In this document: positions 52,147 to 61,482 of the stretch, piece by piece
Numbering within the stretch: the first letter of the stretch is position 1
Layout: the number at the start of each line of letters is the position of its first letter
DNA from: Streptomyces viridiviolaceus
GTDB lineage: Bacteria > Actinomycetota > Actinomycetes > Streptomycetales > Streptomycetaceae
NCBI RefSeq assembly: GCF_014650995.1
Contig: NZ_BMWA01000003.1
Span: 124,001 to 188,000, forward strand
DNA length: 64,000 nucleotides
Reading direction: 5' to 3'
Position numbers and translations under genes: made by a program
Notes under the pieces: model-generated
The model's input: only the letters and a program-made list of their open reading frames with translations
What the model was told of the DNA's origin: nothing
Database searches by the model: none

Positions 52147-52157
52147 GGGTCTAGCCC
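52147..52157. promoter_or_regulatory. Possible GntR operator before the phosphonate operon
   Basis: GGGTCTAGCCC resembles the GTxTAxAC core bound by HutC-type GntR proteins and is nearly palindromic. It lies 77 bases upstream of the oxidoreductase start in a relatively AT-rich intergenic stretch. Confidence 0.35.
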
Positions 52158-52233
52158 AAACGTGATGCCCAGTTCACGCTCTCGTTGTCAGCCGGATTCC
52201 TCCGGTTCCCCGATGCCAAGGAGCGTGGCGGTC

Positions 52234-53358
52234 GTGAGAGTGATAGTCGTCGGAGCCGGCGTGGTGGGCACCATGCACGCCTGGCACGCAGTGGAACGCG
52301 GCCACGAGGTCGTACAGATCGAACGCGAGAAGGAGGCCCGCGGCGCTTCGCTGCGCAATTTCGGCCAGATCTGGGTGAGTGGCCGCGCGGGCGGCGAGGA
52401 GCTGGAGACCGCGCTGCGGGCGCGGGAGCTGTGGGAGGAGATCGGCGGCCGGATCCCGGCCCTGGGCTTCCGCCCCAACGGCTCCCTGACCCCGGTCCGC
52501 GGCGACCTCGAACGCGCCGTCGCCGAGGCCGCCGTGGCCCGCCCGGACGCCGCCGCCCGCGGCTACAAGCTGCTCACGCCCGGTGAGGCCCGCACCCTCA
52601 ACCCCGCCCTGCGCGGCGAGTTCGACGCCGCCCTGTACTGCGAGCGGGACGCGGCCGTCGAACCGCGCACCGCCCAGCTCGCCCTGCGCGCCGAACTGCA
52701 CAGGTCCCCGAACTACACGTTCCTGCCCGGCCGCGAGGTCCGGGACGTGATCGGGGAGAACGCCGTACGCGACGACCACGGCGACACCCACACCGGCGAC
52801 GTCGTCGTCCTGTGCACCGGCGCCTGGCTCGGCGGCCTCGTCCGCGAACTGGCCGGACCGGACCTGCCCGTGCGCCGCGTCCGCCTGCAGATGATGCAGA
52901 CCGACCCCCTCGGCGAGCCGCTGACCACCTCGGTCGCCGACGCCGACAGCTTCCGCTACTACCCCGCGTACCGCTCGCCCGCCCTGGACGAGCTGAACGC
53001 CCGGCAGCCGCAGCCGGCCACGGCCGCGGAGCACGCCATGCAGCTGCTGATGGTCCAGCGCGCCGACGGCGGACTGACCATCGGCGACACCCACGAGTAC
53101 GAGCACCCCTTCGCCTTCGACACCCTCGAGGACCCCTACGAGCACCTGACCGGCGTCGTCGAGTCCCTCCTCGGCCGGCCGCTGCCGAGGATCCGGCGCC
53201 GCTGGGCCGGCGTGTACGCGCAGTGCACCGACCCGAGCCGGGTCGTGCACCGCCAGCGGGTCCGCGACGGCGTGTGGCTGGTCACCGGGCCCGGCGGGCG
53301 CGGCATGACCTGCTCGCCCGCGATAGCCGAAACCACCGCGAACGAACTGGGCTGGTGA
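52234..53358 (+). CDS. FAD-dependent oxidoreductase of phosphonate cluster (TIGR03364-like)
   Basis: 374 residues of the DAO/glycine-oxidase fold. The FAD loop is VIVVGAGVVGTMHAWHAVERGHEVVQIER, then RGASLRNFGQIWVSGRAGGEE, and the C-terminal GVWLVTGPGGRGMTCSPAIAE closes the FAD site. This subfamily is found with phosphonatase-like hydrolases and 2-aminoethylphosphonate transporters, as here. It probably deaminates an aminoalkylphosphonate to an aldehyde. The GTG start has AAGGAG 10 bases upstream. Its stop overlaps an in-frame GTG of the next gene (GTGA). Confidence 0.88.
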   Translation: MRVIVVGAGVVGTMHAWHAVERGHEVVQIEREKEARGASLRNFGQIWVSGRAGGEELETALRARELWEEIGGRIPALGFRPNGSLTPVRGDLERAVAEAAVARPDAAARGYKLLTPGEARTLNPALRGEFDAALYCERDAAVEPRTAQLALRAELHRSPNYTFLPGREVRDVIGENAVRDDHGDTHTGDVVVLCTGAWLGGLVRELAGPDLPVRRVRLQMMQTDPLGEPLTTSVADADSFRYYPAYRSPALDELNARQPQPATAAEHAMQLLMVQRADGGLTIGDTHEYEHPFAFDTLEDPYEHLTGVVESLLGRPLPRIRRRWAGVYAQCTDPSRVVHRQRVRDGVWLVTGPGGRGMTCSPAIAETTANELGW

Positions 53359-53363
53359 AACCC

Positions 53364-54076
53364 ATGACCTCCCCGACCCCCTCCCAGGCCCCCGAAGACA
53401 TCCGTCTCGTCGTCCTCGACATGGCCGGCACCACCGTCGCCGACGGCGGCCTCGTCGAACGCGCCTTCGACACCGCCGCCCGCGAACTGGGCGTCGAACC
53501 CGGCACCCCCGACCACGCCGGGAAGCTCGACTACGTCCGCGCCACGATGGGCGAATCCAAGATCTCCGTGTTCCGGCACCTCTTCGGCGACGAGGAGCGC
53601 GCCCGGCGGGCCAACGCCGCCTTCGAGAAGGCGTACGGCGAACTCGTCGACGGCGGCCTGATCGCCCCCGTCCCCGGGGCCCGCGAGACGATCGAGGAAC
53701 TCCTCGCCGGCGGCCGGACCGTCGTCCTGACCACCGGCTTCGCCCGCGTCACCCAGGACGCCATCCTCGACGCGCTGGGCTGGCGGGACCTGGTGCCGCT
53801 CACCCTGTGCCCCGCCGACGCCGGCGGGCGCGGGCGGCCGTACCCGGACATGGTGCTGGAGGCGTTCCTGCGCACGAAGGCCGCCGACGGCGTCACGCAG
53901 GTCGCCGTCGTCGGGGACACCTCCTACGACGTGCTCAGCGGCGTACGGGCCGGCGCCGGGCTGGTCGCCGGGGTGCGCACCGGAGCCCACCGCGACGACG
54001 CCTTCCGCGAGGCCGGCGCCGGCCACGTCCTGGACTCCGTCGCCGATCTGCCGGCCCTCCTGCGAGGAGCCGGCTG

Positions 54077-54077
<1 letters not shown>
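53364..54077 (+). CDS. Phosphonatase-like HAD hydrolase (TIGR03351-like)
   Basis: 237 residues. HAD motif I is VLDMAGTTVADGG, the DxAGT form of phosphonoacetaldehyde hydrolases. Motif II is VVLTTGFARVTQ and motif IV VAVVGDTSYDVLSGVRAGAG. The cap region has RATMGESKISVFRHLFG. It likely cleaves the C-P bond of an aldehyde made by the preceding oxidoreductase. A GTG at 53355 in GTGA overlap with the previous stop is an alternative start. The ABC ATPase begins at its stop (TGATG). Confidence 0.87.
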
Positions 54078-55115
<1,038 letters not shown>

Positions 55116-55123
<8 letters not shown>

Positions 55124-56024
55124 GGCCGTGCGGGAAGTACGGGCCGTCCGTGGCCGGCCGGGCGCGCCCGGCGGCAGCCGGAGACCGAGCACGGCCCCGC
55201 GCCCCTCCGCGACGCGGCTGCTGTGGGCCCTTCCTCCCGTGGCGCTGCTCGCCCTCGTCTTCCTCTACCCCCTCGCCCTCGTCGTCCAGCAGTCCTTCCA
55301 GCCCGACACCGGCGGCACCTCCGTGCAGCCGTACGCCGACGTCTTCGCCTCGGAGGCGTTCCGCGAGGCACTGTGGACCACGGTGTGGCTGGCCCTGGGC
55401 TCGACCGCCGGATGCCTGGTGCTCGGCTTCGCGCTGGCGCTGGTCATCGCCTTCGTGCCGTTCCCCGGAGCGCGGGCGGTGTCGCGGTTCATCGACGTCT
55501 TCCTGTCCTTCCCGTCCTTCCTGATCACGCTGGCACTGCTGTTCATCTACGGCACGGTCGGCATGGCCAACGGACTGTGGACGGACGTCACCGGAGCCGC
55601 CGAGGGACCCTTCCAGTTCCTCACCACGCCCTGGGGCGTGCTGCTCGCCGAGATCACGTACTTCACGCCGTTCGTGATGCGCCCGCTGCTCGCCGCGTTC
55701 TCGCAGCTCGACACCGCGCAGCTGGAGGCGGCCAGTTCACTCGGCGCCCGGGCGCCGAGGATCATCCGGCAGGTCGTCCTGCCCGAGGCGCTGCCCGCCC
55801 TCGCGGCCGGCGGCAGCCTCGTCCTCGTCCTGTGCCTCAACGAGTTCGGCATCGTGCTCTTCACCGGCGCCAAGGGCGTCACGACCCTGCCGATGCTCGT
55901 CTACGGCAAGGCGATCCTGGAGTCCGACTACCCGGGCGCCTGCGTGGTCGCCGTCGTCAACGTCCTGATCTCCGTGGGCCTCTACGGCCTCTACCGGGTG
56001 GTGAGCCGCCGTGCTGGTGCATAG
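55116..56024 (+). CDS. ABC importer permease 1 (aminophosphonate type)
   Basis: 302 residues with six predicted membrane helices after an Arg/Pro-rich N-terminal arm. WALPPVALLALVFLYPLALVVQQSF is TM1. The EAA loop is LEAASSLGARAPRIIRQVVLPEALPALAAG, the contact to the ATPase. It is a binding-protein-dependent permease of the PotB/PhnU-like kind. Its start lies within the end of the ATPase gene. Confidence 0.9.
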
Positions 56025-56808
56025 CCGCAAGGCCAAGTGGGCCGTGTGGGCGCTCTTCCTGCTCCTCTTCGTGCCCCTCTTCGCCCTTCCGCTCCTCGTC
56101 GTGCTCGGCGCCTCCTTCGCCACGAACTGGTCGAGCGTGCTGCCGTCGGGCCTGACGGCAGCCAACTACCAGGCGGCCACCCGCGGCGAGGCCCTCCAGG
56201 CGCTCACCACCAGCCTGGTCACCGCCGTCACCGCGAGCCTGCTCGCACTGGCCGCCGGCACCTGGGCCGCGCTCGCCGCCGCCGCGTTGGGGAAACGGCA
56301 CCGGAAGGTGATGGACGCCCTGTTCGTGCTGCCGGTCGCCGTGCCCTCCGTCGTCGTGGGCCTCGCGATCCTGGTCGCCTTCTCCCAGCCGCCGATGCTC
56401 CTCAACGGCACCCGCTGGATCGTGATCATCGCCCACACGGTCCTGGTCACCGCCTTCGCCCACCAGTCGGTGTCCGCCGCGATCACCCGCCTCGATCCGG
56501 CCTACGAGCAGGCCGCCGCCTCCCTCGGCGCCCGCCCCGCCCACGTCCTGTTCCGGGTCAAGCTGCCCCTGCTGCTGCCGTCCCTCACCGCGGCGGCCGG
56601 CCTCTGCTTCGCCCTGTCCATGGGCGAGCTGAGCGCCACGATGATGCTCTACCCGCCCGACTGGACCCCGCTGCCGGTCCTGATCTACGCCTCCACCGAC
56701 CGTGGCGCCCTCTTCACCGGCTCCGCGATCGCCGTGGTCCTGATGGCGGCCACCCTGCTGGTGCTGTTCGCCGTCTCGCGGATCCGCACCAGGGCCTCGT
56801 ACCGCTGA
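56011..56808 (+). CDS. ABC importer permease 2 (aminophosphonate type)
   Basis: 265 residues with six membrane helices. WAVWALFLLLFVPLFALPLLVVLGASF is TM1; the EAA motif is YEQAAASLGARPAHVLFRVKLPLLLPSL. PotC/PhnV-like. The GTG start overlaps the end of permease 1 by 14 bases. It pairs with permease 1 to form the channel. Confidence 0.9.
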   Translation: MLVHSRKAKWAVWALFLLLFVPLFALPLLVVLGASFATNWSSVLPSGLTAANYQAATRGEALQALTTSLVTAVTASLLALAAGTWAALAAAALGKRHRKVMDALFVLPVAVPSVVVGLAILVAFSQPPMLLNGTRWIVIIAHTVLVTAFAHQSVSAAITRLDPAYEQAAASLGARPAHVLFRVKLPLLLPSLTAAAGLCFALSMGELSATMMLYPPDWTPLPVLIYASTDRGALFTGSAIAVVLMAATLLVLFAVSRIRTRASYR

Positions 56809-56844
56809 CCCACCCGTCACCCCGTGCAAGGAGTTCACCTCGCC

Positions 56845-57897
56845 ATGCCCAAGAACGCCCGCAAGCCGCTCGCCGCCCTCTGCGTCCTCGCCCTCCCCCT
56901 CACCGCCTGCGGCGGCAACTCCGCCGCCTCCGACGAGAACGTCGTCACCGTCTACAGCGCCGACGGCCTCAAGGGCGAGAACGGCGACGGCTGGTACGAC
57001 CAGGTCTTCAAGGACTTCGAGAAGGAGACCGGCATCAAGGTCGAGTACGTCGAGGGCGGATCCGGCGAGATGGTCCAGCGTGCCGCCCGCGAGAAGCGCA
57101 ACCCGCAGGCCGACGTCCTCGTCACCCTCCCGCCGTTCATCCAGCAGGCCGACACCAAGGGCCTGCTGCAGAAGTACGCCCCCGAGGGCGCCGACCAGGT
57201 CAGCGGCGCCGACAAGGCCGCGAACGGCACCTGGACCGCCGTCGTCAACAACTACTTCGGCTTCATCCACAACAAGAAGGAGCTGAAGCAGGCCCCCGCC
57301 ACCTGGGAGGACCTGCTCGACGGCACGTACAGGAACAAGCTCCAGTACTCCACCCCCGGCGTCGCCGGCGACGGCACCGCCGTCCTCATCAAGGCCATGC
57401 ACGACTTCGGCGGCGAGAAGCCGGCCATGGAGTACCTGAAGAAGCTCCAGGCCAACAACGTCGGCCCGTCCGCCTCCACCGGCAAGCTCGCACCCAAGGT
57501 CGACAAGGGTGAACTGCTCGTCGCCAACGGCGACGTCCAGATGAACTACGCCCAGTCCAAGTCCATGCCGAACCTCGGCATCTGGTTCCCGGCCCGCGAG
57601 GGCGGCAGGCCCACCACCTTCGCCCTGCCGTACGCGGCCGGCCTGGTCACCAAGGCCCCGCACGGCGAGAACGGCAAGAAGCTCCTCGACCACCTGCTCA
57701 GCCGGAAGGCGCAGACGCAGGTCAGCGAGATCGGTGGCGGTTTCGCGGCCCGTCAGGACGTCAAGGCCACCGACGCCGACGCCATCGCCCTCGACAAGCT
57801 GATGAACGGCGTGGAGATCTTCGAGCCCGACTGGAACGACATCGAGAAGAACCTCACGTCGTACGTCGACGCCTGGAAGGAGGCGACCGGAAGCTGA
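56845..57897 (+). CDS. ABC importer substrate-binding lipoprotein (aminophosphonate type)
   Basis: 350 residues. The signal peptide ends in the lipobox LTAC (Cys22), so the mature protein is lipid-anchored outside. The domain starts VVTVYSADGLKGENGDGWYDQVFKDFEKETGIKVEYVEGGSGEMVQRAAREK, typical of the iron/spermidine/phosphonate binding fold, with ADVLVTLPPFIQQAD and GSGNxx-free hinge. Homologues bind 2-aminoethylphosphonate. AAGGAG lies 11 bases before the ATG. It is the last gene of the importer operon. Confidence 0.9.
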   Translation: MPKNARKPLAALCVLALPLTACGGNSAASDENVVTVYSADGLKGENGDGWYDQVFKDFEKETGIKVEYVEGGSGEMVQRAAREKRNPQADVLVTLPPFIQQADTKGLLQKYAPEGADQVSGADKAANGTWTAVVNNYFGFIHNKKELKQAPATWEDLLDGTYRNKLQYSTPGVAGDGTAVLIKAMHDFGGEKPAMEYLKKLQANNVGPSASTGKLAPKVDKGELLVANGDVQMNYAQSKSMPNLGIWFPAREGGRPTTFALPYAAGLVTKAPHGENGKKLLDHLLSRKAQTQVSEIGGGFAARQDVKATDADAIALDKLMNGVEIFEPDWNDIEKNLTSYVDAWKEATGS

Positions 57898-57980
57898 CCC
57901 GCACCGGGCCGTTCCGCCAAGATCCGGCTCTGTTTAGGCTGGGGCGCACGCAGGACCGCGTACGGCAGGAGATCCCGCAC

Positions 57981-58760
57981 ATGGCAGACCGCAAGCCCAT
58001 CGAGTCGTGGCTCACCGACATGGACGGGGTGCTCATCCACGAGGGCGTACCGATTCCCGGAGCCGACGCCTTCATCAAGAAGCTGCGTGAGTCCGGCAAG
58101 CCCTTCCTGGTCCTCACCAACAACTCCATCTACACCCCGCGCGACCTGCACGCCCGGCTGCGCCGCATGGGCCTGGAGGTGCCGGTCGAGTCCATCTGGA
58201 CCTCGGCGCTGGCCACCGCCAAGTTCCTGGACGACCAGCGGCCCGGCGGCTCGGCGTACGTCATCGGCGAGGCCGGCCTGACCACGGCCCTGCACGACAT
58301 CGGATACATCCTCACCGACCACGACCCCGACTACGTGGTCCTCGGAGAGACCCGCACCTACTCCTTCGAGGCCATGACCAAGGCGGTGCGGCTGATCAAC
58401 GCAGGCGCTCGCTTCATCTGCACCAACCCCGACGAGACCGGGCCCTCCACCGAGGGCCCGCTCCCGGCGACCGGTGCGGTGGCCGCGCTGATCACCAAGG
58501 CGACCGGCAAGCAGCCCTACTTCGCGGGCAAGCCCAACCCGCTGATGATGCGCACCGGGCTCAACGCGATCGGCGCCCACTCCGAGTCCAGCGCGATGAT
58601 CGGCGACCGCATGGACACCGACGTGCTGGCCGGCATCGAGGCCGGGATGCAGACGTTCCTCGTGCTCACCGGCCTGACCCGGCCCGAGCAGGTCGAGGAC
58701 TTCCCTTACCGCCCGTCCAAGGTCGTGGACTCCATCGCGGACCTCGTCGACCGCGTCTGA
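57981..58760 (+). CDS. HAD-IIA family phosphatase (NagD-like)
   Basis: 259 residues. Motif I is WLTDMDGVLIHEGVPIPGA, motif II VLTNNSIYTPRDL, the cap segment YVVLGETRTYSFEAMTKAVRLI and FICTNPDETGPS, and motif IV MIGDRMDTDVLAGIEAGM. These define the NagD branch of nucleotide/sugar phosphate phosphatases. In E. coli NagD dephosphorylates UMP/GMP; the substrate here is unknown. It lies after the importer operon, with a separate upstream region and its own terminator. Confidence 0.9.
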   Translation: MADRKPIESWLTDMDGVLIHEGVPIPGADAFIKKLRESGKPFLVLTNNSIYTPRDLHARLRRMGLEVPVESIWTSALATAKFLDDQRPGGSAYVIGEAGLTTALHDIGYILTDHDPDYVVLGETRTYSFEAMTKAVRLINAGARFICTNPDETGPSTEGPLPATGAVAALITKATGKQPYFAGKPNPLMMRTGLNAIGAHSESSAMIGDRMDTDVLAGIEAGMQTFLVLTGLTRPEQVEDFPYRPSKVVDSIADLVDRV

Positions 58761-58795
58761 AACCTCCGGACCGCCGTCGTAACCCGTTCGGAGCA

Positions 58796-58828
58796 GTCCG
58801 ACCCCCGCACCGGATGCGGGGGCCGGAC
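58796..58828 (+). terminator. Terminator after the NagD-like gene
   Basis: CCCCCGCA (58802-58809) pairs with TGCGGGGG (58815-58822), extended by GTCCG/CGGAC across one mismatch. It lies 36 bases after the stop. Confidence 0.75.
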
Positions 58829-58839
58829 CGGCGGGGGAG

Positions 58840-58857
58840 CCTCCAGGTAACTGGAGG
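58840..58857 (+). promoter_or_regulatory. Ribosome-site hairpin with GTAA tetraloop
   Basis: CCTCCAG-GTAA-CTGGAGG folds into a 7-bp stem capped by a GNRA-type loop. The 3' arm contains the Shine-Dalgarno GGAGG (58853-58857), 6 bases before the ATG at 58864, so the stem would hide the ribosome site. Confidence 0.55.
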
Positions 58858-58863
58858 TACACG

Positions 58864-59400
58864 ATGGGCCCACTGAAAGTCACTCTCTGTGCCGGAGCCG
58901 TGCTCGCCGCGGTCCTCGGCCCGCCGGCGCACGCGGTGGACGGAGGCGGTGTCTCGGTGACTCCGTCCTCGCCCGCACCCGGCACCTACGTCACGCTCCG
59001 CGTGGCCGACTGCACCGGGAGCACGGCCGTCGCCGGATCGGCGGCGTTCACCGGCGACGTACGGCTCGCGCCGTCCGGCCCGGACAGCGCCTTCGTCGGA
59101 TCCGGCCGGGTCCGCCCCACCACGCAGCCCGGTGCGTACGCCGTGCGGGTCAGGTGCGGCACGGCCGACCGCACGGGCACCGTCACGGTCGGCGAGAAGG
59201 CACCCCGGCCGGGCGCGCCGGCCTCTCCGGTGGCCCCCGTGGCGGCGGGCGGCGGCGGAGCCGCGCGGCTGGCCGCCACGGACGCCCGCGCCGAGACCCC
59301 CGGCACCGCGCACACGGTGATCGGCCTGGTTCTCGCGGGGGTCGCGGCGGTGGCCGTCGCACTGCGCAGCGCCCGCCGCCGGAGCCGCGGAACGGACTGA
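58864..59400 (+). CDS. Small exported protein with C-terminal membrane helix, next to sortase
   Basis: 178 residues. A signal peptide (VTLCAGAVLAAVLGPPAHA) is followed by an Ig-like beta region with two cysteines (YVTLRVADCTGST, AYAVRVRCGTADRTGTVTV). A Gly/Pro/Ala linker and a membrane helix (HTVIGLVLAGVAAVAVALRSA) with a basic tail follow. There is no LPXTG or LAXTG box. It lies 2 bases before the sortase gene, so the two are surely co-translated. Its own start lies in a hairpin. Confidence 0.75.
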   Translation: MGPLKVTLCAGAVLAAVLGPPAHAVDGGGVSVTPSSPAPGTYVTLRVADCTGSTAVAGSAAFTGDVRLAPSGPDSAFVGSGRVRPTTQPGAYAVRVRCGTADRTGTVTVGEKAPRPGAPASPVAPVAAGGGGAARLAATDARAETPGTAHTVIGLVLAGVAAVAVALRSARRRSRGTD

Positions 59401-59402
59401 CC

Positions 59403-60068
59403 ATGTCCGAACAGGAACGCTCCGCCGGATCCGGCCGGCTGGTGACCGGCATCGCCTGGGTGGTGCTGCTGCTCGGCCTGTGGCTGTGGGGCCGCGAGGC
59501 CACCGACGTACGCGAGGGCGTATCCCGGCCGGCCACCGGCGACATGGCGGCGGCCGGCCGGCCCCCGGACGTGCAACTGCCGCCCGCCCGCCGGCCCCTC
59601 GGCGAGGCGCTGCCGCAGCGCCTCGACATCCCCGAACTCGGCGTCCAGGCCCCGGTCGTGGCCCGCGGCCTCGACGACGAGGGCGCGGTGGAACCGCCGC
59701 CCTTCGACCAGCCCGGCACCGTCGGCTGGTACGCGGCGGGGGTGACGCCGGGGGCGGCCGGCACCGCGCTGATGGTGGGACACGTCGACACCGAGACCCG
59801 GCCCGCCGTCTTCCACCGGATCAGCACCCTGGAGCCCGGCGAGACGATCCGGGTGGTCCGCGACGACGGCGGGGTCGCCGAGTTCACCGTCGACGACATC
59901 CAGGTCCTCACCCGCGACGGCTTCGACGCCCGGCAGGCGTACGGCCCGCGCAGCCCGGGACGGGCCGAACTGCGGCTCATCACCTGCGGGGGCGCCTTCG
60001 ACGAGGCGAGCGACAGCTACACGGCCAACGTGGTCGTCTCGGCCTACCTCACGGGCACCGGCCCGTAG
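59403..60068 (+). CDS. Class F-type sortase
   Basis: 221 residues. One N-terminal membrane helix (RLVTGIAWVVLLLGLWLW) anchors it with the catalytic domain outside. The core includes LPQRLDIPELGVQAPVVARGL, GTALMVGHVDT with the catalytic histidine, and LRLITCGGAFD with the catalytic cysteine in the LxTC motif; a downstream Arg may be replaced in this group. Class F sortases are common in actinobacteria and often of unknown target. It forms an operon with the exported protein just before it. Confidence 0.88.
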   Translation: MSEQERSAGSGRLVTGIAWVVLLLGLWLWGREATDVREGVSRPATGDMAAAGRPPDVQLPPARRPLGEALPQRLDIPELGVQAPVVARGLDDEGAVEPPPFDQPGTVGWYAAGVTPGAAGTALMVGHVDTETRPAVFHRISTLEPGETIRVVRDDGGVAEFTVDDIQVLTRDGFDARQAYGPRSPGRAELRLITCGGAFDEASDSYTANVVVSAYLTGTGP

Positions 60069-60081
60069 CGGGTGTCACCTC

Positions 60082-60122
60082 GCCCGGCCGGCGGCGCCTT
60101 CCCCCGAAGCCGCCGACCGGGC
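60082..60122 (+). terminator. Hairpin after the sortase gene
   Basis: GCCCGG and CGGCGGC pair with GCCGCCG and CCGGGC across one mismatch, around a 13-base loop. It begins 14 bases after the stop. The remaining bases to the next gene (60123-60358) hold no recognisable gene. Confidence 0.65.
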
Positions 60123-60358
60123 TGGTCCTGGACCGCGCGCACGGGCCGCGGGAGCGACCCGGCGAACTGCGCGAGAGGCTGGGTGGCCGCGGTGGTGGAC
60201 GACGGCCGGGGGCGGGGCCGTCCGACAGCACTCCGGAACGTGTGAGCGCCCCGGCCCAGAGGCCCGTCGCCGCGACGGACAGGGTGGCCGGGGACCTCGT
60301 GGGTGCCACAGGCGTATGTCAGGATTGAACCCTGGAACAGTGCACCCAGGGGGGTCGG

Positions 60359-61393
60359 ATGTACGGCAGCAGGGGGGCCGGAACTTTTGCCGGGACGCGG
60401 GCGTCCGCGGTGGTGCTGGGGGCGGCACTGCTGATCGCGGGATGTTCCTCGTCCGGGGACGGAGGGGACGAGGGCGACGACGCGGGGCCCCGGATCACTC
60501 AGCAGCCCAAGGAGGCGGACCCGTTCTGGGTCAATCCGGACGGCAACGCGGCCAAGGCGCTGGCGGACCTGGAGAAGGCCGGCAAGAAGGAGCAGGCCGA
60601 ACAGATCCGCGAGATAGCCCAGCAGCCGACCGGTGAGTGGATCAGCCCGGAGAACCCGGAGGAGCAGGCCCGCGGCTTCACCGAGGCCGCCGACAAGGCC
60701 GGGCGCACCGCGCTGCTCGTCCTCTACAACATCCCGCACCGCGACTGCGGTCAGTACTCGGGCGGCGGCGCCGCCGACGGCAACGCCTACCGCGCCTTCG
60801 TCGACAGCGTGGCCAAGGGCATCGGCGACCGCTCCGCCACGGTGATCCTCGAACCGGACGCCGTGCTGCACCTGGTCGACGGCTGCACCCCGGAGGAGTT
60901 CCACGAGGAGCGCTACGACCTCCTCAAGGGCGCCGTCGCCAAGCTCACGTCCCTGAAGAACACCAAGGTCTACCTGGACGCGGGCAACGCCGGCTGGGGT
61001 CATCCCGACCAGATCTTCGAACCGCTGAAGTGGGCGGGCATCGACCAGGCCGACGGCTTCTCGGTCAACGTCTCGAACTTCTACACCACCGAGGACTCCA
61101 TCGCCTACGGCAAGCAGCTCTCGGCCAAGGTGGGCGGCAAGCACTTCGTCATCGACACCAGCCGCAACGGCAACGGCCCCTACACCGAGGGCGACCCGGG
61201 CGAGCGCTGGTGCAACCCGCCGGGCCGCGCCCTCGGCGAGACGCCGACCACCAAGACGGCGGACCCACTGGTCGACGCCTACCTGTGGGTCAAGCGGCCC
61301 GGAGAGTCGGACGGCGAATGCAAGGGCGGCCCGAAGGCGGGCCAGTGGTGGTCCGACTACGCCCTGAAACTGGCCCAGGCGTCAGGTACCTAG
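60359..61393 (+). CDS. cslZ: Glycoside hydrolase family 6 lipoprotein (CslZ)
   Basis: 344 residues. The signal peptide ends with the lipobox LLIAGC. The GH6 domain starts WVNPDGNAAKALADLEKAG, and has TALLVLYNIPHRDCGQYSGGG, VILEPDAVLHLVDG with the catalytic-acid aspartate region, YLDAGNAGWG, FSVNVSNFY and DTSRNGNG, then DAYLWVKRPGESDGEC. It should cleave beta-1,4-glucan outside the cell. With glxA and cslA it reproduces the S. coelicolor locus for the tip glycan, where CslZ is needed for its synthesis. It converges on glxA. GGGGGGT precedes the ATG. Confidence 0.92.
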   Translation: MYGSRGAGTFAGTRASAVVLGAALLIAGCSSSGDGGDEGDDAGPRITQQPKEADPFWVNPDGNAAKALADLEKAGKKEQAEQIREIAQQPTGEWISPENPEEQARGFTEAADKAGRTALLVLYNIPHRDCGQYSGGGAADGNAYRAFVDSVAKGIGDRSATVILEPDAVLHLVDGCTPEEFHEERYDLLKGAVAKLTSLKNTKVYLDAGNAGWGHPDQIFEPLKWAGIDQADGFSVNVSNFYTTEDSIAYGKQLSAKVGGKHFVIDTSRNGNGPYTEGDPGERWCNPPGRALGETPTTKTADPLVDAYLWVKRPGESDGECKGGPKAGQWWSDYALKLAQASGT

Positions 61394-61425
61394 GGGCGCG
61401 GGGCCGTGACATATGCGGCTCCGCC

Positions 61426-61482
61426 GCGGGAGCGCGACAAGCCACAGCGCTCCCGCGCCCGAACAAGCACCCGCGGGAGCGC
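61426..61482. terminator. Three-arm bidirectional terminator between cslZ and glxA
   Basis: GCGGGAGCGC occurs at 61426-61435 and 61473-61482, with GCGCTCCCGC at 61447-61456 between them. The central arm can pair with either outer copy, giving two mutually exclusive 10-bp hairpins, one after each converging gene. The right copy overlaps the last base of the glxA stop codon. Confidence 0.7.
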
